From positions 1 through 64,000 of the forward strand of contig CAMNEA010000008.1 in assembly GCA_946536145.1 (NCBI GenBank): a stretch of 64,000 bases of DNA, read 5' to 3'. The position numbers were made by a program, and so were the translations under genes. The first letter of the stretch is position 1. Every line of letters starts with the position of its first letter. This DNA comes from an uncultured Butyrivibrio sp. (GTDB lineage: Bacteria; Bacillota; Clostridia; Lachnospirales; Lachnospiraceae). The notes under the pieces are model-generated. The model made no database searches and was not told where the DNA came from. It saw nothing but the letters and a program-made list of their open reading frames with translations. Positions 6,832-15,850 of this stretch are shown piece after piece.

Positions 6832-7231
6832 GCTGCCCTTCTTGCAGGCGGGCATGTTCTTTTGGAAGACGTGCCCGGTGTCGGCAAGACCAAACTTGCC
6901 AGGGCTCTTGCGGATGATATCACAAAAGGAAGCCTTTCAGATTATGAAAAATGCAAACAGATAGAGATGTTTCTTAGACAGTATGCCTACTCTGAAGATT
7001 CAGTGGGCGGCTCTCCGGGCAGAATATCCCTGACAGGGTCTTCTTTCAGACTATGTCCGCCTCGCTCCCGCCGATATGCAAAAATACGTGAGCAAAGTTT
7101 TTAGTGTCTGCTACAGGATTCTCTATGGTAAGGACAAGGAGACTTCTCCTACTCCCGCGGAAAATGCCCTTGCAAAAAGTGTCAGGGGAAAACTTAAGTC
7201 AAAAAGAGCCTTCCCCAAAAGCTCTGCATGA
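6832..7231 (+). pseudogene. Remnant: MoxR-type ATPase fragment joined to transglutaminase-like tail
   Basis: The first part reads as the Walker A region of a MoxR/AAA_3 ATPase ([20 protein letters not shown]). At about 6910 the sequence changes to a segment like the transglutaminase-type partner of MoxR operons ([17 protein letters not shown]). A frameshift around 7000-7050 is needed to continue into its C-terminus ([18 protein letters not shown]), which stops at 7231. No start codon belongs to it. It is best explained as what is left after deletion of a moxR-DUF58-transglutaminase operon. The transglutaminase assignment is moderate; the MoxR motif is clear. Confidence 0.65.
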
Positions 7232-7249
7232 CCCGCTCGTTTCTGCTCT

Positions 7250-8749
7250 TTAGTGGTGCCTTCTGTCTATGCCGTTCTTTTCGTAGTATCTGGCCTTTGC
7301 CCGATACATAGCATCATCAGCTTTCTTTTCAAGCTCGTGGATGTCCAGATCTTTATTGGCACCGTGAGAAGCATACCCGATTGAAACAGACAGCTTGTCA
7401 GAATAAGTACCCTTCCAGTTGCCGGTCTGATTTTCTATATCCCTGCATACTGCATCAGGGTCATCAGTGTGGATCATGGCTATGAACTCATCTCCGCCAG
7501 TCCTGTATACTTTGCCTTTTTGTCCTATTGCGATCAGCAGGCTCTCTGCGGCGCCCTTTATGAGTTCGTCTCCTGCCGCATGTCCAACTGTATCGTTGAC
7601 TTTTTTAAGCCCGTTTACATCAGCACACAGAATAACAAAATCATCTCTCATGCCGTGCTCAGCGTATTCTATATGGTCCTCCTCGTAGCATCGCCTGTTG
7701 AACAGATTGGTCAGTTCATCGGTCATCGCAATCCTGACAAGGCGCTCCTCGCGCTTTCTTTCCTCATCAACATTTCTTGTTGTAAATACTACACGGATGG
7801 GAATCCCGTTCTCATCAACTTCCACCGGTATATACTGCGCGCGGAACCAGCCATCTACCACATCGATAAAGTCCGCACTTATGATCCTTTTTCCGGCAAG
7901 CCTTGACCTGATGGTTGCGATATTAGTAAATTTAATGAACCTTTCCAACTGATCTGTTATTACGCGTTCCCTTATCCTCCTGCTCATAACTGTATGCGTC
8001 TGTTTCTGAAGATCAATGGGAGTTTTGACATGCCCCTTATCTCTTACAGACATCTCCGTATTATCAATAAAGTCTATCAGATTCACATTGTCATAAATAT
8101 CAGCAATTGCCTTCAGCACATTTATCTTGTCCTGTACTTCCAGATCCTTTGCCTTCCTAAGCTTAACCGTTGCCTCGGCCATTCGGATAAAGGAATGGTA
8201 GCGCACTGTCATACCGATCGCTGATACAAAAACAAGCACGATATAGTTAAGAATGTTGATCCCTGCTGCGCCGTCCACTACAAACAGCATTATATACAAG
8301 ATGAAGTAAACTCCGCAGGTCAGGGTTATGCCCAGCCAGATCTTCAGTGCAATAAAGCATACCATCGCAAGCTCAACTGCATAAAAAGTAAGCATCTGCT
8401 CCCGGCGGATATACTGGCGATACGAAGACCAGATACCCCATACTGACATAAGCAGATAGTATGTCGCTTTAAAAGTTATCACCTCTAAATGAGTCGGATT
8501 TTCTTTCTTTAAGATATATCTTGCCATGAAATACCCTGCCAGGCAGGTGACAATACAAAACATTACACTCCCTACGCTGACCCACTGGGCGCGTCCGTAG
8601 CTCTTCGTGGTACATACAAACAGCGCAAGGGTGATCATTTCGAATACAGCAACGACAATTGAGACATTCTCAATATTCTTCGTGCTGTTTTCATCGATCA
8701 GCTTTTGAACTTCCCCATCTATTTCAGGAAAAAAATATTTCTTAAGCAT
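7250..8749 (-). CDS. Membrane-bound diguanylate cyclase (GGDEF)
   Basis: Predicted cyclic-di-GMP synthase, 499 residues. About six hydrophobic segments fill the N-terminal 200 residues. A linker and a PAS-like segment follow (WFRAQYIPVEVDENGIPIR), then a C-terminal GGDEF domain (DELTNLFNRRCYEED; YRTGGDEFIAM). The catalytic motif is intact; no RxxD inhibitory site is seen at the usual position before it. The ATG at 8749 is chosen because GGTGAAAG lies just upstream; an in-frame TTG eight codons earlier lacks a ribosome binding site. No neighbour suggests the input signal. Monocistronic. Confidence 0.9.
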   Translation of the reverse strand: MLKKYFFPEIDGEVQKLIDENSTKNIENVSIVVAVFEMITLALFVCTTKSYGRAQWVSVGSVMFCIVTCLAGYFMARYILKKENPTHLEVITFKATYYLLMSVWGIWSSYRQYIRREQMLTFYAVELAMVCFIALKIWLGITLTCGVYFILYIMLFVVDGAAGINILNYIVLVFVSAIGMTVRYHSFIRMAEATVKLRKAKDLEVQDKINVLKAIADIYDNVNLIDFIDNTEMSVRDKGHVKTPIDLQKQTHTVMSRRIRERVITDQLERFIKFTNIATIRSRLAGKRIISADFIDVVDGWFRAQYIPVEVDENGIPIRVVFTTRNVDEERKREERLVRIAMTDELTNLFNRRCYEEDHIEYAEHGMRDDFVILCADVNGLKKVNDTVGHAAGDELIKGAAESLLIAIGQKGKVYRTGGDEFIAMIHTDDPDAVCRDIENQTGNWKGTYSDKLSVSIGYASHGANKDLDIHELEKKADDAMYRAKARYYEKNGIDRRHH

Positions 8750-8915
8750 ACTTTCACCAAATCCCAATTGCAATCATAAAATATGAACAAAAGTACATAA
8801 TCTAAATATTATTTTATTCACTCATAACTTCAAAGTCTATGCCTCTGCTAATATTTTCAGATTATTTAGAATACTTTTATATTATAAACCGACAATGCCA
8901 TTCTGTGAGCCAAAC

Positions 8916-8952
8916 AGCAGCAGCCGGAATGAATACACATCCCGGCTGCTGC
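8916..8952 (-). terminator. Terminator of the sugar transporter operon
   Basis: The GC-rich arms AGCAGCAGCCGG (8916-8927) and CCGGCTGCTGC (8942-8952) lie 40 bases after the permease stop, between it and the next gene's promoter region. The T-tail is weak. Confidence 0.55.
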
Positions 8953-8992
8953 CTAATAAAGTTATAAGAGAAAGAATTTGGTATTTTTAATA

Positions 8993-10183
8993 TCAGTTCT
9001 TTACGATCATCTTTCCGCCACGCTTTGATACAACATCGAAGATAACTGCGGCAAGAAGTACTGCACCCTTAACCACCTTCTGCATGTTGGCATCAACACC
9101 CATAAGGGACATACCAAGGTTGATAACACCCATGAGAACCGCACCGACGATAACTCCGGGTACTGTTCCGATTCCGCCGTAAGCTGATGCTCCACCGATG
9201 AAGCAGGAGCCGATGGCATCCATCTCATAGTTCTGTCCGTATGTAGGCTGAGCAGATGTAAGTCTTGCGATAGTTACCATTGCTGCAAGAGCTGCAAGGA
9301 ATCCCATGTTGGTGTAAGCAAGGAAGTAAACCCTGTTTGTGTTGATACCTGAGAGCTTTGTTGCCTTCTCGTTGCCGCCCACTGCGTAGAAATGTCTTCC
9401 GACTGTGGTGTTCTGTGTGATGTAGCCGTATACAAGGACTACAACAAGGACCCAGATGAGAACTGTAGGAATACCTTTGTGCTGAGCAAGCTTGTAAGCA
9501 AAGATCAGTACAACAGCTACGATAGCAACCATCTTTACAGCAAATGCCCAGAGAGCCTCTGTCTCATAGCCGTGCTTTTTCCTGTTGATACGTGTGTAGA
9601 GCTGCAGTGCTACAAAGATACCTGCTGCAAGGATTCCGCCAAACAGACATGTGAGGTTGAGATTAGCTCCTCCAAAGATATCATGTATATAACAGTCAGC
9701 GCCGCCACCAAAGAGGTTTACGAAAGTTGTCTGATCCTTGATTGAAACAGTAAGACCATTTAATACAACGTTTGAAAGACCTCTGAATGCAAGCATTCCT
9801 GCCAGTGTTGTAATGAAAGGAGGAATTCTTACAAAGGCAATCCAGAATCCCTGGAATGCTCCGATTGCCGTTCCGATGAGGATCATGCAAATGATGGTGA
9901 TCCATACAGGAGCATGGAGGTTGACCATCATAATGGCTCCGATAGCACCTACGAAGCAGACAACAGATCCAACCGAAAGATCGATGTTACCACCGGTTAA
10001 GATACACAATAGCATACCTGTTGCAAGAATGAAAACGTATGCATTCTGTGAAATAAGGTTACTTACGTTCATGGGAAGGAGAATAGCTCCTCCTGTGCGC
10101 CATGCAAAAAATCCAAGTACTATAACAAGGACTAATATCATAGTATTCTTTTTTAGGAAATCCAATACTTTAGCATTATTCAT
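8993..10183 (-). CDS. Monosaccharide ABC transporter permease (MmsB/GguB/XylH type)
   Basis: Integral membrane subunit of a sugar importer, 396 residues, BPD_transp_2 family. Many hydrophobic segments are visible, and the family hallmark region GGNIDLSVGSVVCF follows the third. The C-terminal FIGGASAYGGIGTVPG and GVDANMQKVVKGAVLL are typical of the xylose/multiple-monosaccharide branch. It begins 3 bases after the ATPase stop and is the last gene of the binding protein-ATPase-permease operon. Only one permease gene is present, so it should act as a homodimer. Confidence 0.92.
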   Translation of the reverse strand: MNNAKVLDFLKKNTMILVLVIVLGFFAWRTGGAILLPMNVSNLISQNAYVFILATGMLLCILTGGNIDLSVGSVVCFVGAIGAIMMVNLHAPVWITIICMILIGTAIGAFQGFWIAFVRIPPFITTLAGMLAFRGLSNVVLNGLTVSIKDQTTFVNLFGGGADCYIHDIFGGANLNLTCLFGGILAAGIFVALQLYTRINRKKHGYETEALWAFAVKMVAIVAVVLIFAYKLAQHKGIPTVLIWVLVVVLVYGYITQNTTVGRHFYAVGGNEKATKLSGINTNRVYFLAYTNMGFLAALAAMVTIARLTSAQPTYGQNYEMDAIGSCFIGGASAYGGIGTVPGVIVGAVLMGVINLGMSLMGVDANMQKVVKGAVLLAAVIFDVVSKRGGKMIVKN

Positions 10184-10185
10184 TA

Positions 10186-11733
10186 TTAACCAACCTCCCT
10201 TTTCCCGGATGACTGTAAAATATAAGTCATAATCTTCTCCTGGGTGGCATCTTTGCCATCCAGTTCGCCAACCATTCTGCCTTCATTCATGACATAGATC
10301 CTGTCACACATTCCCAGAATCTCCGGGAGTTCAGAAGAAATCATGATAACAGATTTTCCTTCATCTACCAGCTGGTTGATAATACAATAAATTTCATATT
10401 TGGCACCTACGTCGATACCTCTTGTAGGCTCGTCGAGGATCAGTATATCAGGATCGGCAAACATCCACTTTGCCAGAAGAACTTTCTGCTGGTTACCGCC
10501 GCTAAGGTTACCTACATTCTGTTCTACGCTCGGGCATTTTGTCTTGAGCTTCTCCTTGTAATCCACTGCTACGGCATACTCTTTGTCTTTATCTATTACT
10601 GTTCTCGTACTTACTGCATCGAGATTTGCCAGAGTGGTATTGATCTTGATTGGATTGGAAAGAATAAGGCCGTTGCCCTTTCTGTCCTCTGTAACATAGG
10701 CAAGTTTGTGCTTGATGGCATCCTGAACCGTATTGAGATGAACCTCCTTGCCGTTAATAAAGAGCTGTCCGGAAATATTCTCTCCGTAGCTCTTTCCAAA
10801 GATACTCATCGCAAGCTCTGTTCTTCCGGCTCCCATAAGTCCCGAGATGCCAAGAACCTCGCCTTTCTTAACGTTGATATTGACGTTATCAACAATCTTT
10901 CTCTCATTATATAATGGATGGTAAACATTCCAGTTCTTTACCTCCATCATGACATCGCCAATATGTGGCTCTCTCTTCGGGAATCGGTCTGAGAGTTCTC
11001 TTCCTACCATTCCCTTGATGATCCTTGACTCTGAGAAATCATCCACTCCCTTTATGAGGGTCTCGATCGTCGAGCCGTCACGGATGACTGTGATCTTGTC
11101 AGCGACATAGGAAACCTCATTGAGCTTGTGCGTAATAATGATCGAAGTAAGATTCTGTTCTTTCTTCAGCTTGAGGAGCAGATCCAGAAGTGCTCTTGAA
11201 TCCGTCTCGTTAAGTGAAGACGTAGGCTCGTCAAGAATGAGAAGCTTTGCGTGCTTTGAAAGAGCCTTCGCAATCTCAACAAGCTGCTGTTTACCAACAC
11301 TAATGTCCTTAATCAGTGTCTGAGTACTCTCCGCAAGACCAACCGTATCAAGATACTGTCTTGAAAGTGAACTGGTCTCGTTCCAGTTGATCCTGAATTT
11401 CTGTCCCCTCTCATTTCCGAGGAACATATTCTCAGCGATGGTCATGTAAGGAATAAGCGCCAGCTCCTGGTGGATAATGACTATTCCCTTGGCCTCACTG
11501 TCTTTAATGTCATTAAATTTGCATACTTCTGAATTATAAATAATATCGCCTTCATAGGAGCCAAATGGATATACACCACTTAGTACATTCATCAGTGTGG
11601 ACTTTCCGGCTCCGTTCTCTCCGACAAGTGCGTGGATTTCTCCTTCTTCAACCTGTAAATTTACATTATCTAGGGCTTTCACACCAGGGAAGGTCTTGGT
11701 AATATTTTTCATTTCCAGTAATATCTTTGCCAA
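10186..11733 (-). CDS. Monosaccharide ABC transporter ATP-binding protein (MmsA/GguA/XylG type)
   Basis: Energy-coupling subunit, 515 residues, with two fused ATPase domains as in RbsA/XylG/MglA. Domain 1 has Walker [10 protein letters not shown] near residue 40, signature ISVGKQQ and Walker [12 protein letters not shown]. Domain 2 has a degenerate Walker A (GLMGAGRTE), signature LSGGNQQ and [13 protein letters not shown]. It likely starts at the TTG at 11733, because GGAGGGG sits 5 bases upstream, while the first internal ATG is too far from it. It sits between the binding protein and the permease genes. Confidence 0.93.
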   Translation of the reverse strand: MAKILLEMKNITKTFPGVKALDNVNLQVEEGEIHALVGENGAGKSTLMNVLSGVYPFGSYEGDIIYNSEVCKFNDIKDSEAKGIVIIHQELALIPYMTIAENMFLGNERGQKFRINWNETSSLSRQYLDTVGLAESTQTLIKDISVGKQQLVEIAKALSKHAKLLILDEPTSSLNETDSRALLDLLLKLKKEQNLTSIIITHKLNEVSYVADKITVIRDGSTIETLIKGVDDFSESRIIKGMVGRELSDRFPKREPHIGDVMMEVKNWNVYHPLYNERKIVDNVNINVKKGEVLGISGLMGAGRTELAMSIFGKSYGENISGQLFINGKEVHLNTVQDAIKHKLAYVTEDRKGNGLILSNPIKINTTLANLDAVSTRTVIDKDKEYAVAVDYKEKLKTKCPSVEQNVGNLSGGNQQKVLLAKWMFADPDILILDEPTRGIDVGAKYEIYCIINQLVDEGKSVIMISSELPEILGMCDRIYVMNEGRMVGELDGKDATQEKIMTYILQSSGKREVG

Positions 11734-11836
11734 ACTAACCCCTCCTTCTCTCTCTTAAACTCTTTTTTCTCTAATAGAGGCGGGTCAAAGAACGCCCGCC
11801 TCATAAAAATGTTCATATCCTGTAGTACTGAAGATA

Positions 11837-13003
11837 TTACTGAAGGTCAGCCTCTGTGTAATATCCTGAATCAATAAGAAGCTCTTTGTAGTTGTTTACA
11901 TCTGCAAATACAGGCTCGCAAAGGTATGATGGAATGATGCCTGTTCCGTTGTCATATGTTGATGTATCGTTTACAGGAGCCTCTGAGCCCTTCATGATAG
12001 CGTCAACCATCTCAACTGTCTTAGCTGCAAGAGTACGTGTATCCTTGAATATAGACATTGACTGCTTTCCGGCGATCATGTTCTTAACGTTAGCAATGTC
12101 GCAGTCCTGACCTGTGATGATTGGCCAGTCACCTGTGTAGTTAGCTTCGAGTGAGTTTGTAACACCAAGAGCTGTTGAATCGTTTGAGCACATAACAGCG
12201 TCAAGCTTTGTTCCGTCAGCGTAGTTAGCAGAAATGATGGCATCCATTCTTGCCTGTGCATTCTCTGTTGACCAGTTAGCTGTTGCAACGTTGTCGAAGT
12301 CTTTCTGTCCGGACTTAACTACGAGCTTGCCCTCATCAATGTACTTGTTGAGAACGTCCATAGCACCGCCGAAGAAGAATCTTGCGTTGTTGTCACCAGG
12401 GTCACCTGTGAAGAGCTCGATGTTGAACGGGCCTTCTGCGTTGTCAAGATCCAGCTGATCTCTGATGTACTCGCCCTGCTTTGTTCCTACCATGTAGTTA
12501 TCGAATGTAGCGTAGTAAGAAACAGCGTCAGAATTCATGATAAGACGGTCATAAGCTATAACAGCTACGCCCTGCTCTTTTGCCTGCTCAAGAACTGTTC
12601 CGAGTGAATCGCCGTCGATAGATGCGATAACGAGAACCTTTGCTCCTGAACTGATCATGTTCTCAATCTGAGAAACCTGTGTAGGAATGTCGTTTGAAGC
12701 ATACTGAAGGTCAACTTCGTATCCGGCTGCCTCGAGCTGTGCCTGCATGTTGGCGCCGTCCTGATTCCATCTCTGAAGATCCTTGGTAGGCATTGCAACA
12801 CCAACTCTTCCGCCTGCCTCTGCCTCAGCAGCAGGTGCTTCTGCTGCAGGTGCCTCGGCGGCGGGTGCCTCAGCTGCAGGTGCCTCAGCTGCAGGTGCTT
12901 CAGCAGGTGCCTCGCTTGTTGCAGGTGCAGATGAGCCACAGCCTACAAGTAATGACAGTGTCATTGAAGCTGCAAGTAAACCGCTTAAAATTTTTCTCTT
13001 CAT
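11837..13003 (-). CDS. Sugar-binding lipoprotein (ChvE/MmsE type)
   Basis: Extracellular substrate-binding component of the importer, 388 residues. The ATG at 13003 is preceded by GGGAGG; an upstream in-frame extension would bury the signal peptide. A type II signal ends in LLVGCGSS, so the protein is lipid-anchored. A repeated Pro-Ala-Ala-Glu-Ala linker spans about residues 30-62. The type 1 periplasmic-binding fold follows (GVAMPTKDLQRWNQDG, IASIDGDSL, VIAYDRL, GTGIIPSYL). The ChvE branch binds several aldoses, such as galactose, xylose, arabinose and glucose. First gene of its operon, followed by ATPase and permease. Confidence 0.93.
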   Translation of the reverse strand: MKRKILSGLLAASMTLSLLVGCGSSAPATSEAPAEAPAAEAPAAEAPAAEAPAAEAPAAEAEAGGRVGVAMPTKDLQRWNQDGANMQAQLEAAGYEVDLQYASNDIPTQVSQIENMISSGAKVLVIASIDGDSLGTVLEQAKEQGVAVIAYDRLIMNSDAVSYYATFDNYMVGTKQGEYIRDQLDLDNAEGPFNIELFTGDPGDNNARFFFGGAMDVLNKYIDEGKLVVKSGQKDFDNVATANWSTENAQARMDAIISANYADGTKLDAVMCSNDSTALGVTNSLEANYTGDWPIITGQDCDIANVKNMIAGKQSMSIFKDTRTLAAKTVEMVDAIMKGSEAPVNDTSTYDNGTGIIPSYLCEPVFADVNNYKELLIDSGYYTEADLQ

Positions 13004-13119
13004 TGTGTTCCTCCCTTTAATTAAAAAGTTAATTTGTTTACAAAAATAAGTTATCACAAAACAAATAGTAATAATTTACGAACTACAGCACATTTTTAAC
13101 TGCAATAGTCTGACAAAAA

Positions 13120-13153
13120 GAGCTGTGCTAGCATTTTTTTGCCGGCACAGCCT
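13120..13153 (-). terminator. Terminator between sensing cassette and transporter operon
   Basis: On the - strand, GCTGTGC and GCACAGC arms (with an imperfect inner stem) are followed by CTCTTTTT. It separates the XylF-like gene from the ChvE-like gene and suggests that the transporter has its own promoter in 13004-13119. Confidence 0.6.
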
Positions 13154-13175
13154 GAAATACTAATTTTTTGCTATA

Positions 13176-14249
13176 TCAGTCAGATGGCATTTTGGATGGT
13201 ACATTCAGATAAACATCTTCTTTTAAGTGGAATCCGCTCTTTATGATCACTTCATTTATATTGCTCTCGGTCACACTGACAGGATCGATCTTAAGGTATG
13301 GGATCCTGCCGGTGCCATCATCATATTCTGAGAGATTCCCATCTTCAACCGCTTCGCCCTTTGCCAGTATGACTGCAGATTGGGCCGCTCTCTGTGCAAG
13401 CTTCCCTATCGGCTTGTACACCGTCATGAGCTGGGTTCCTTCTACAATTCTCTGGCAGGCCTCAAGGTCGGCATCCTGTCCGGCCACAAGTATCTTCCCT
13501 GCAAGTCTCTTTTCTGCAAGAGCATGCACCACCCTGCTGGCAAGGTCATCGTTTCCGCACATTATGGCATCCGCTTTTACTACCTTGTCCATGTTCCGGT
13601 AAACGTAGCTTCCCGCTTCCTCAGCTTTCCACCCCTCACAGTAGAAGGTATCAATGATCTCGTTTCCATTCTGTCTCATTATCTTCTCAAAACCGCTCTC
13701 TACCATCGGGACGTTATAGTCGGTTGGTGATCCGCAGATCATGATGACCTTGCCGTTTTTTACATTGTTTTTTACCATTGTCTGAGCCATCATCTCCCCG
13801 ACTTTCTCGTTGTCGAAGGAGACGTAGAGATCAACACCGCCTCCCCTTATCGGCCGGTCGTACGCAATGACTTTTATCCCGGCATCCTGGGCTTTCTTGA
13901 CAGTGTCTGCTATTGCATCCGGGTCTATGCAGATGATCACGATAACGTCCATCCCGCTCTTGATGAAATACTCAATCTGCTCCTTCTGCTGCTTAGGATC
14001 ACCGTTGGCATTCTGGATATTGACTTCTGCACCAAGTTCCTTGGCTGTAGAGACAAATACATCCCTGTCCCTCTGCCACCTCTCTATGACAAAAGAATCA
14101 AAGCACATTCCAATACTTACTTTCTCGTCATCTTCCTTATCCTTCTTGCCGCCTCCTTCGCCTTCAGTTCCGCACCCTGCAAGACTAAGCATAAGCAGAA
14201 GTGCTGCGAGGATAAAGATTCCCCATCTTCCTAATACTTTTCTCCCCAT
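13176..14249 (-). CDS. XylF-like sugar-binding lipoprotein
   Basis: Second substrate-binding lipoprotein, 357 residues. The lipobox LSLAGCGTE ends the signal sequence near residue 26. The rest is a type 1 periplasmic-binding domain close to D-xylose-binding proteins (GMCFDSFVIERWQRDRD, VIAYDRPIRGGGVDLYVSFDN, MCGNDDLA, VAGQDADLEACQRI, DDGTGRIPYL). It is the last gene of the sensing cassette, five bases after the yesN-type gene, and has no permease or ATPase of its own. It may feed the adjacent transporter or act as a ligand donor for the sensor kinase. Start ATG with GAGAGGG upstream. Confidence 0.88.
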   Translation of the reverse strand: MGRKVLGRWGIFILAALLLMLSLAGCGTEGEGGGKKDKEDDEKVSIGMCFDSFVIERWQRDRDVFVSTAKELGAEVNIQNANGDPKQQKEQIEYFIKSGMDVIVIICIDPDAIADTVKKAQDAGIKVIAYDRPIRGGGVDLYVSFDNEKVGEMMAQTMVKNNVKNGKVIMICGSPTDYNVPMVESGFEKIMRQNGNEIIDTFYCEGWKAEEAGSYVYRNMDKVVKADAIMCGNDDLASRVVHALAEKRLAGKILVAGQDADLEACQRIVEGTQLMTVYKPIGKLAQRAAQSAVILAKGEAVEDGNLSEYDDGTGRIPYLKIDPVSVTESNINEVIIKSGFHLKEDVYLNVPSKMPSD

Positions 14250-14254
14250 TTTTC

Positions 14255-15850
14255 TTACCCTCTCTCTTTAAACTCTGTCGGGGTAACTCCCACATTCTTT
14301 TTAAAGCTCCTGCTAAAATAGTTCGGATCCGTATAACCGCAGGTTGCGCACACCTCCTTGATCGTCATGTCCGTCCCTGAGAGCAGCTCTTTTGCCTTGT
14401 CGATCCTTATGTTGGTAAGATACTCAATAAAGTTCAGACCGCTCTCCTCCTTGAAGATCTTGCTGAAGTAGTAGGGAGAGATATTTACCTGTCTGGAAAC
14501 TTCGTCAAGCGATATGTCCTTGCTGTAATTGTCCTTAATATATTCCATCGCAGTCCTGATGATGTCATTGGATCTCTCTTCACGCTTACTCACAACATCC
14601 CTGCAGGCACTTGTAAGTCTTTCTATGAACCACTCCCTGATCTTTGCGGCGCTTTCCATGGCCATGATCTCAGGAAGGTACTTATCCCTCCCGGAATACC
14701 GGTAGGTCTGCCCTCCGCTCTGGTAAGCAAGGTGTTCTGCGTAAAGAGCAAACTCAAGAGCTTTGAGTCTCATGGACATAAGATCTGTTCCGACAGCTCT
14801 TAGGCACATCCAGTCAGCATACTTACCCGCATATACCAGCATACCGTTGAGATCTCCTTTGCTGACCGCATCAAACATCGGCTTTTCCAGCTCTTTGGGA
14901 TAGTCATCCTCATAGCTGCAGCTGATGGTAAGATCATCCACATGAGCAACAGTTCCGGTAGTTGCTATCAGAGCATTTAATGCCTCTCTGTATGAGTCTC
15001 CAAGATTCTTTAAAGGATGCAGCGCTCCTATCCCCAAGCGGAAATTGATGTCTGTCTTTTTCCTTAAGTACCTGCAAAGCTCCCTGGCTCTCTCAATAAG
15101 CCCGGTTCTCTCATTGTACTCGAGCACGTTGCTGCTGCATGGCACCAGCACAGCGATCTTGTTCGCCATGACATTTCCTACCTTGCAGTCAAAAAAGCTC
15201 TTTACTCCCTCCCGGATCTCCCTGTACATTCCTGACACCTTGACCGAGCTCCCCACTGCGTTGGTCATATGGTTGCCCTCCTGCTCATCGCCGCAGACAA
15301 GTGCCATCATATATCCGTAGTCTTCCTCTATCCCGAGAATGCTCTTGTAGCTCTCAACATCTTCGTCAAAGTGCTCCTGTAAAAGAATGTCATAGATAAG
15401 TCCGTTCTCAATGATGGGTTCGATGGTTTCCAGCTTTTCCTTTATCTGGAGCTCGCTGCTCCTCTTGGCTCTGTCAGAATCTATCTGCTCCATGGCACGC
15501 TTTAGGGTGTCGACAACCTTAAGTCTGTCCATGGGCTTTGTTATGTATTCCATTACCCCCAGTTTGATTGCCTCTTTGGCATAGTCAAATTTGTCATAGG
15601 CAGACATAACGATAAATACGGCGCCGGGGCAGAACTGTTTCATCTCTTTTATCGCATCTATACCGTTGATGCCGGGCATGTGGATATCAACTACAGCAAT
15701 ATCCGGCCTGAACTGCTCCGCAACCTCTATGAGCTTTCTTCCGGTCTTGGCAAACTCCAGACTGCATTTATTTCCAAACTCTTTTTCAATTATGAATTTC
15801 ATCGAATCGATGACGATACCCTCATCATCAGCAATCATCACTCTGTACAT
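14255..15850 (-). CDS. Response regulator, YesN/AraC type
   Basis: DNA-binding regulator, 531 residues. An N-terminal receiver domain (about 1-120) has the phosphoacceptor Asp in VVDIHMPGING and the conserved Lys in EYITKPMD. A long middle region follows, then a C-terminal AraC helix-turn-helix pair (about 425-531: ISLDEVSRQVNISPYYFSKIFKEE and VCATCGYTDPNYFSRSFKK). It overlaps the kinase gene by 23 bases and should be its partner. By analogy with clostridial LytS-YesN, it would activate the adjacent sugar transporter genes. Confidence 0.92.
   Translation of the reverse strand: MYRVMIADDEGIVIDSMKFIIEKEFGNKCSLEFAKTGRKLIEVAEQFRPDIAVVDIHMPGINGIDAIKEMKQFCPGAVFIVMSAYDKFDYAKEAIKLGVMEYITKPMDRLKVVDTLKRAMEQIDSDRAKRSSELQIKEKLETIEPIIENGLIYDILLQEHFDEDVESYKSILGIEEDYGYMMALVCGDEQEGNHMTNAVGSSVKVSGMYREIREGVKSFFDCKVGNVMANKIAVLVPCSSNVLEYNERTGLIERARELCRYLRKKTDINFRLGIGALHPLKNLGDSYREALNALIATTGTVAHVDDLTISCSYEDDYPKELEKPMFDAVSKGDLNGMLVYAGKYADWMCLRAVGTDLMSMRLKALEFALYAEHLAYQSGGQTYRYSGRDKYLPEIMAMESAAKIREWFIERLTSACRDVVSKREERSNDIIRTAMEYIKDNYSKDISLDEVSRQVNISPYYFSKIFKEESGLNFIEYLTNIRIDKAKELLSGTDMTIKEVCATCGYTDPNYFSRSFKKNVGVTPTEFKERG

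Noticed and set aside
6751-7104. 117-codon frame as an intact gene
   Set aside because: Its first 25 codons come from attR and terminator sequence, the MoxR part has no proper start, and the tail shifts frame; treated as a pseudogene.
12810-12915. CRISPR-like short repeats
   Set aside because: The repeat units are contiguous, in frame and encode the PAAEA linker; there are no spacers.
12655-13049. Several long frames opposite or beside the Ala/Pro/Glu repeat of the sugar-binding protein
   Set aside because: They are low-complexity mirror readings of the tandem linker repeat and have no ribosome binding site.
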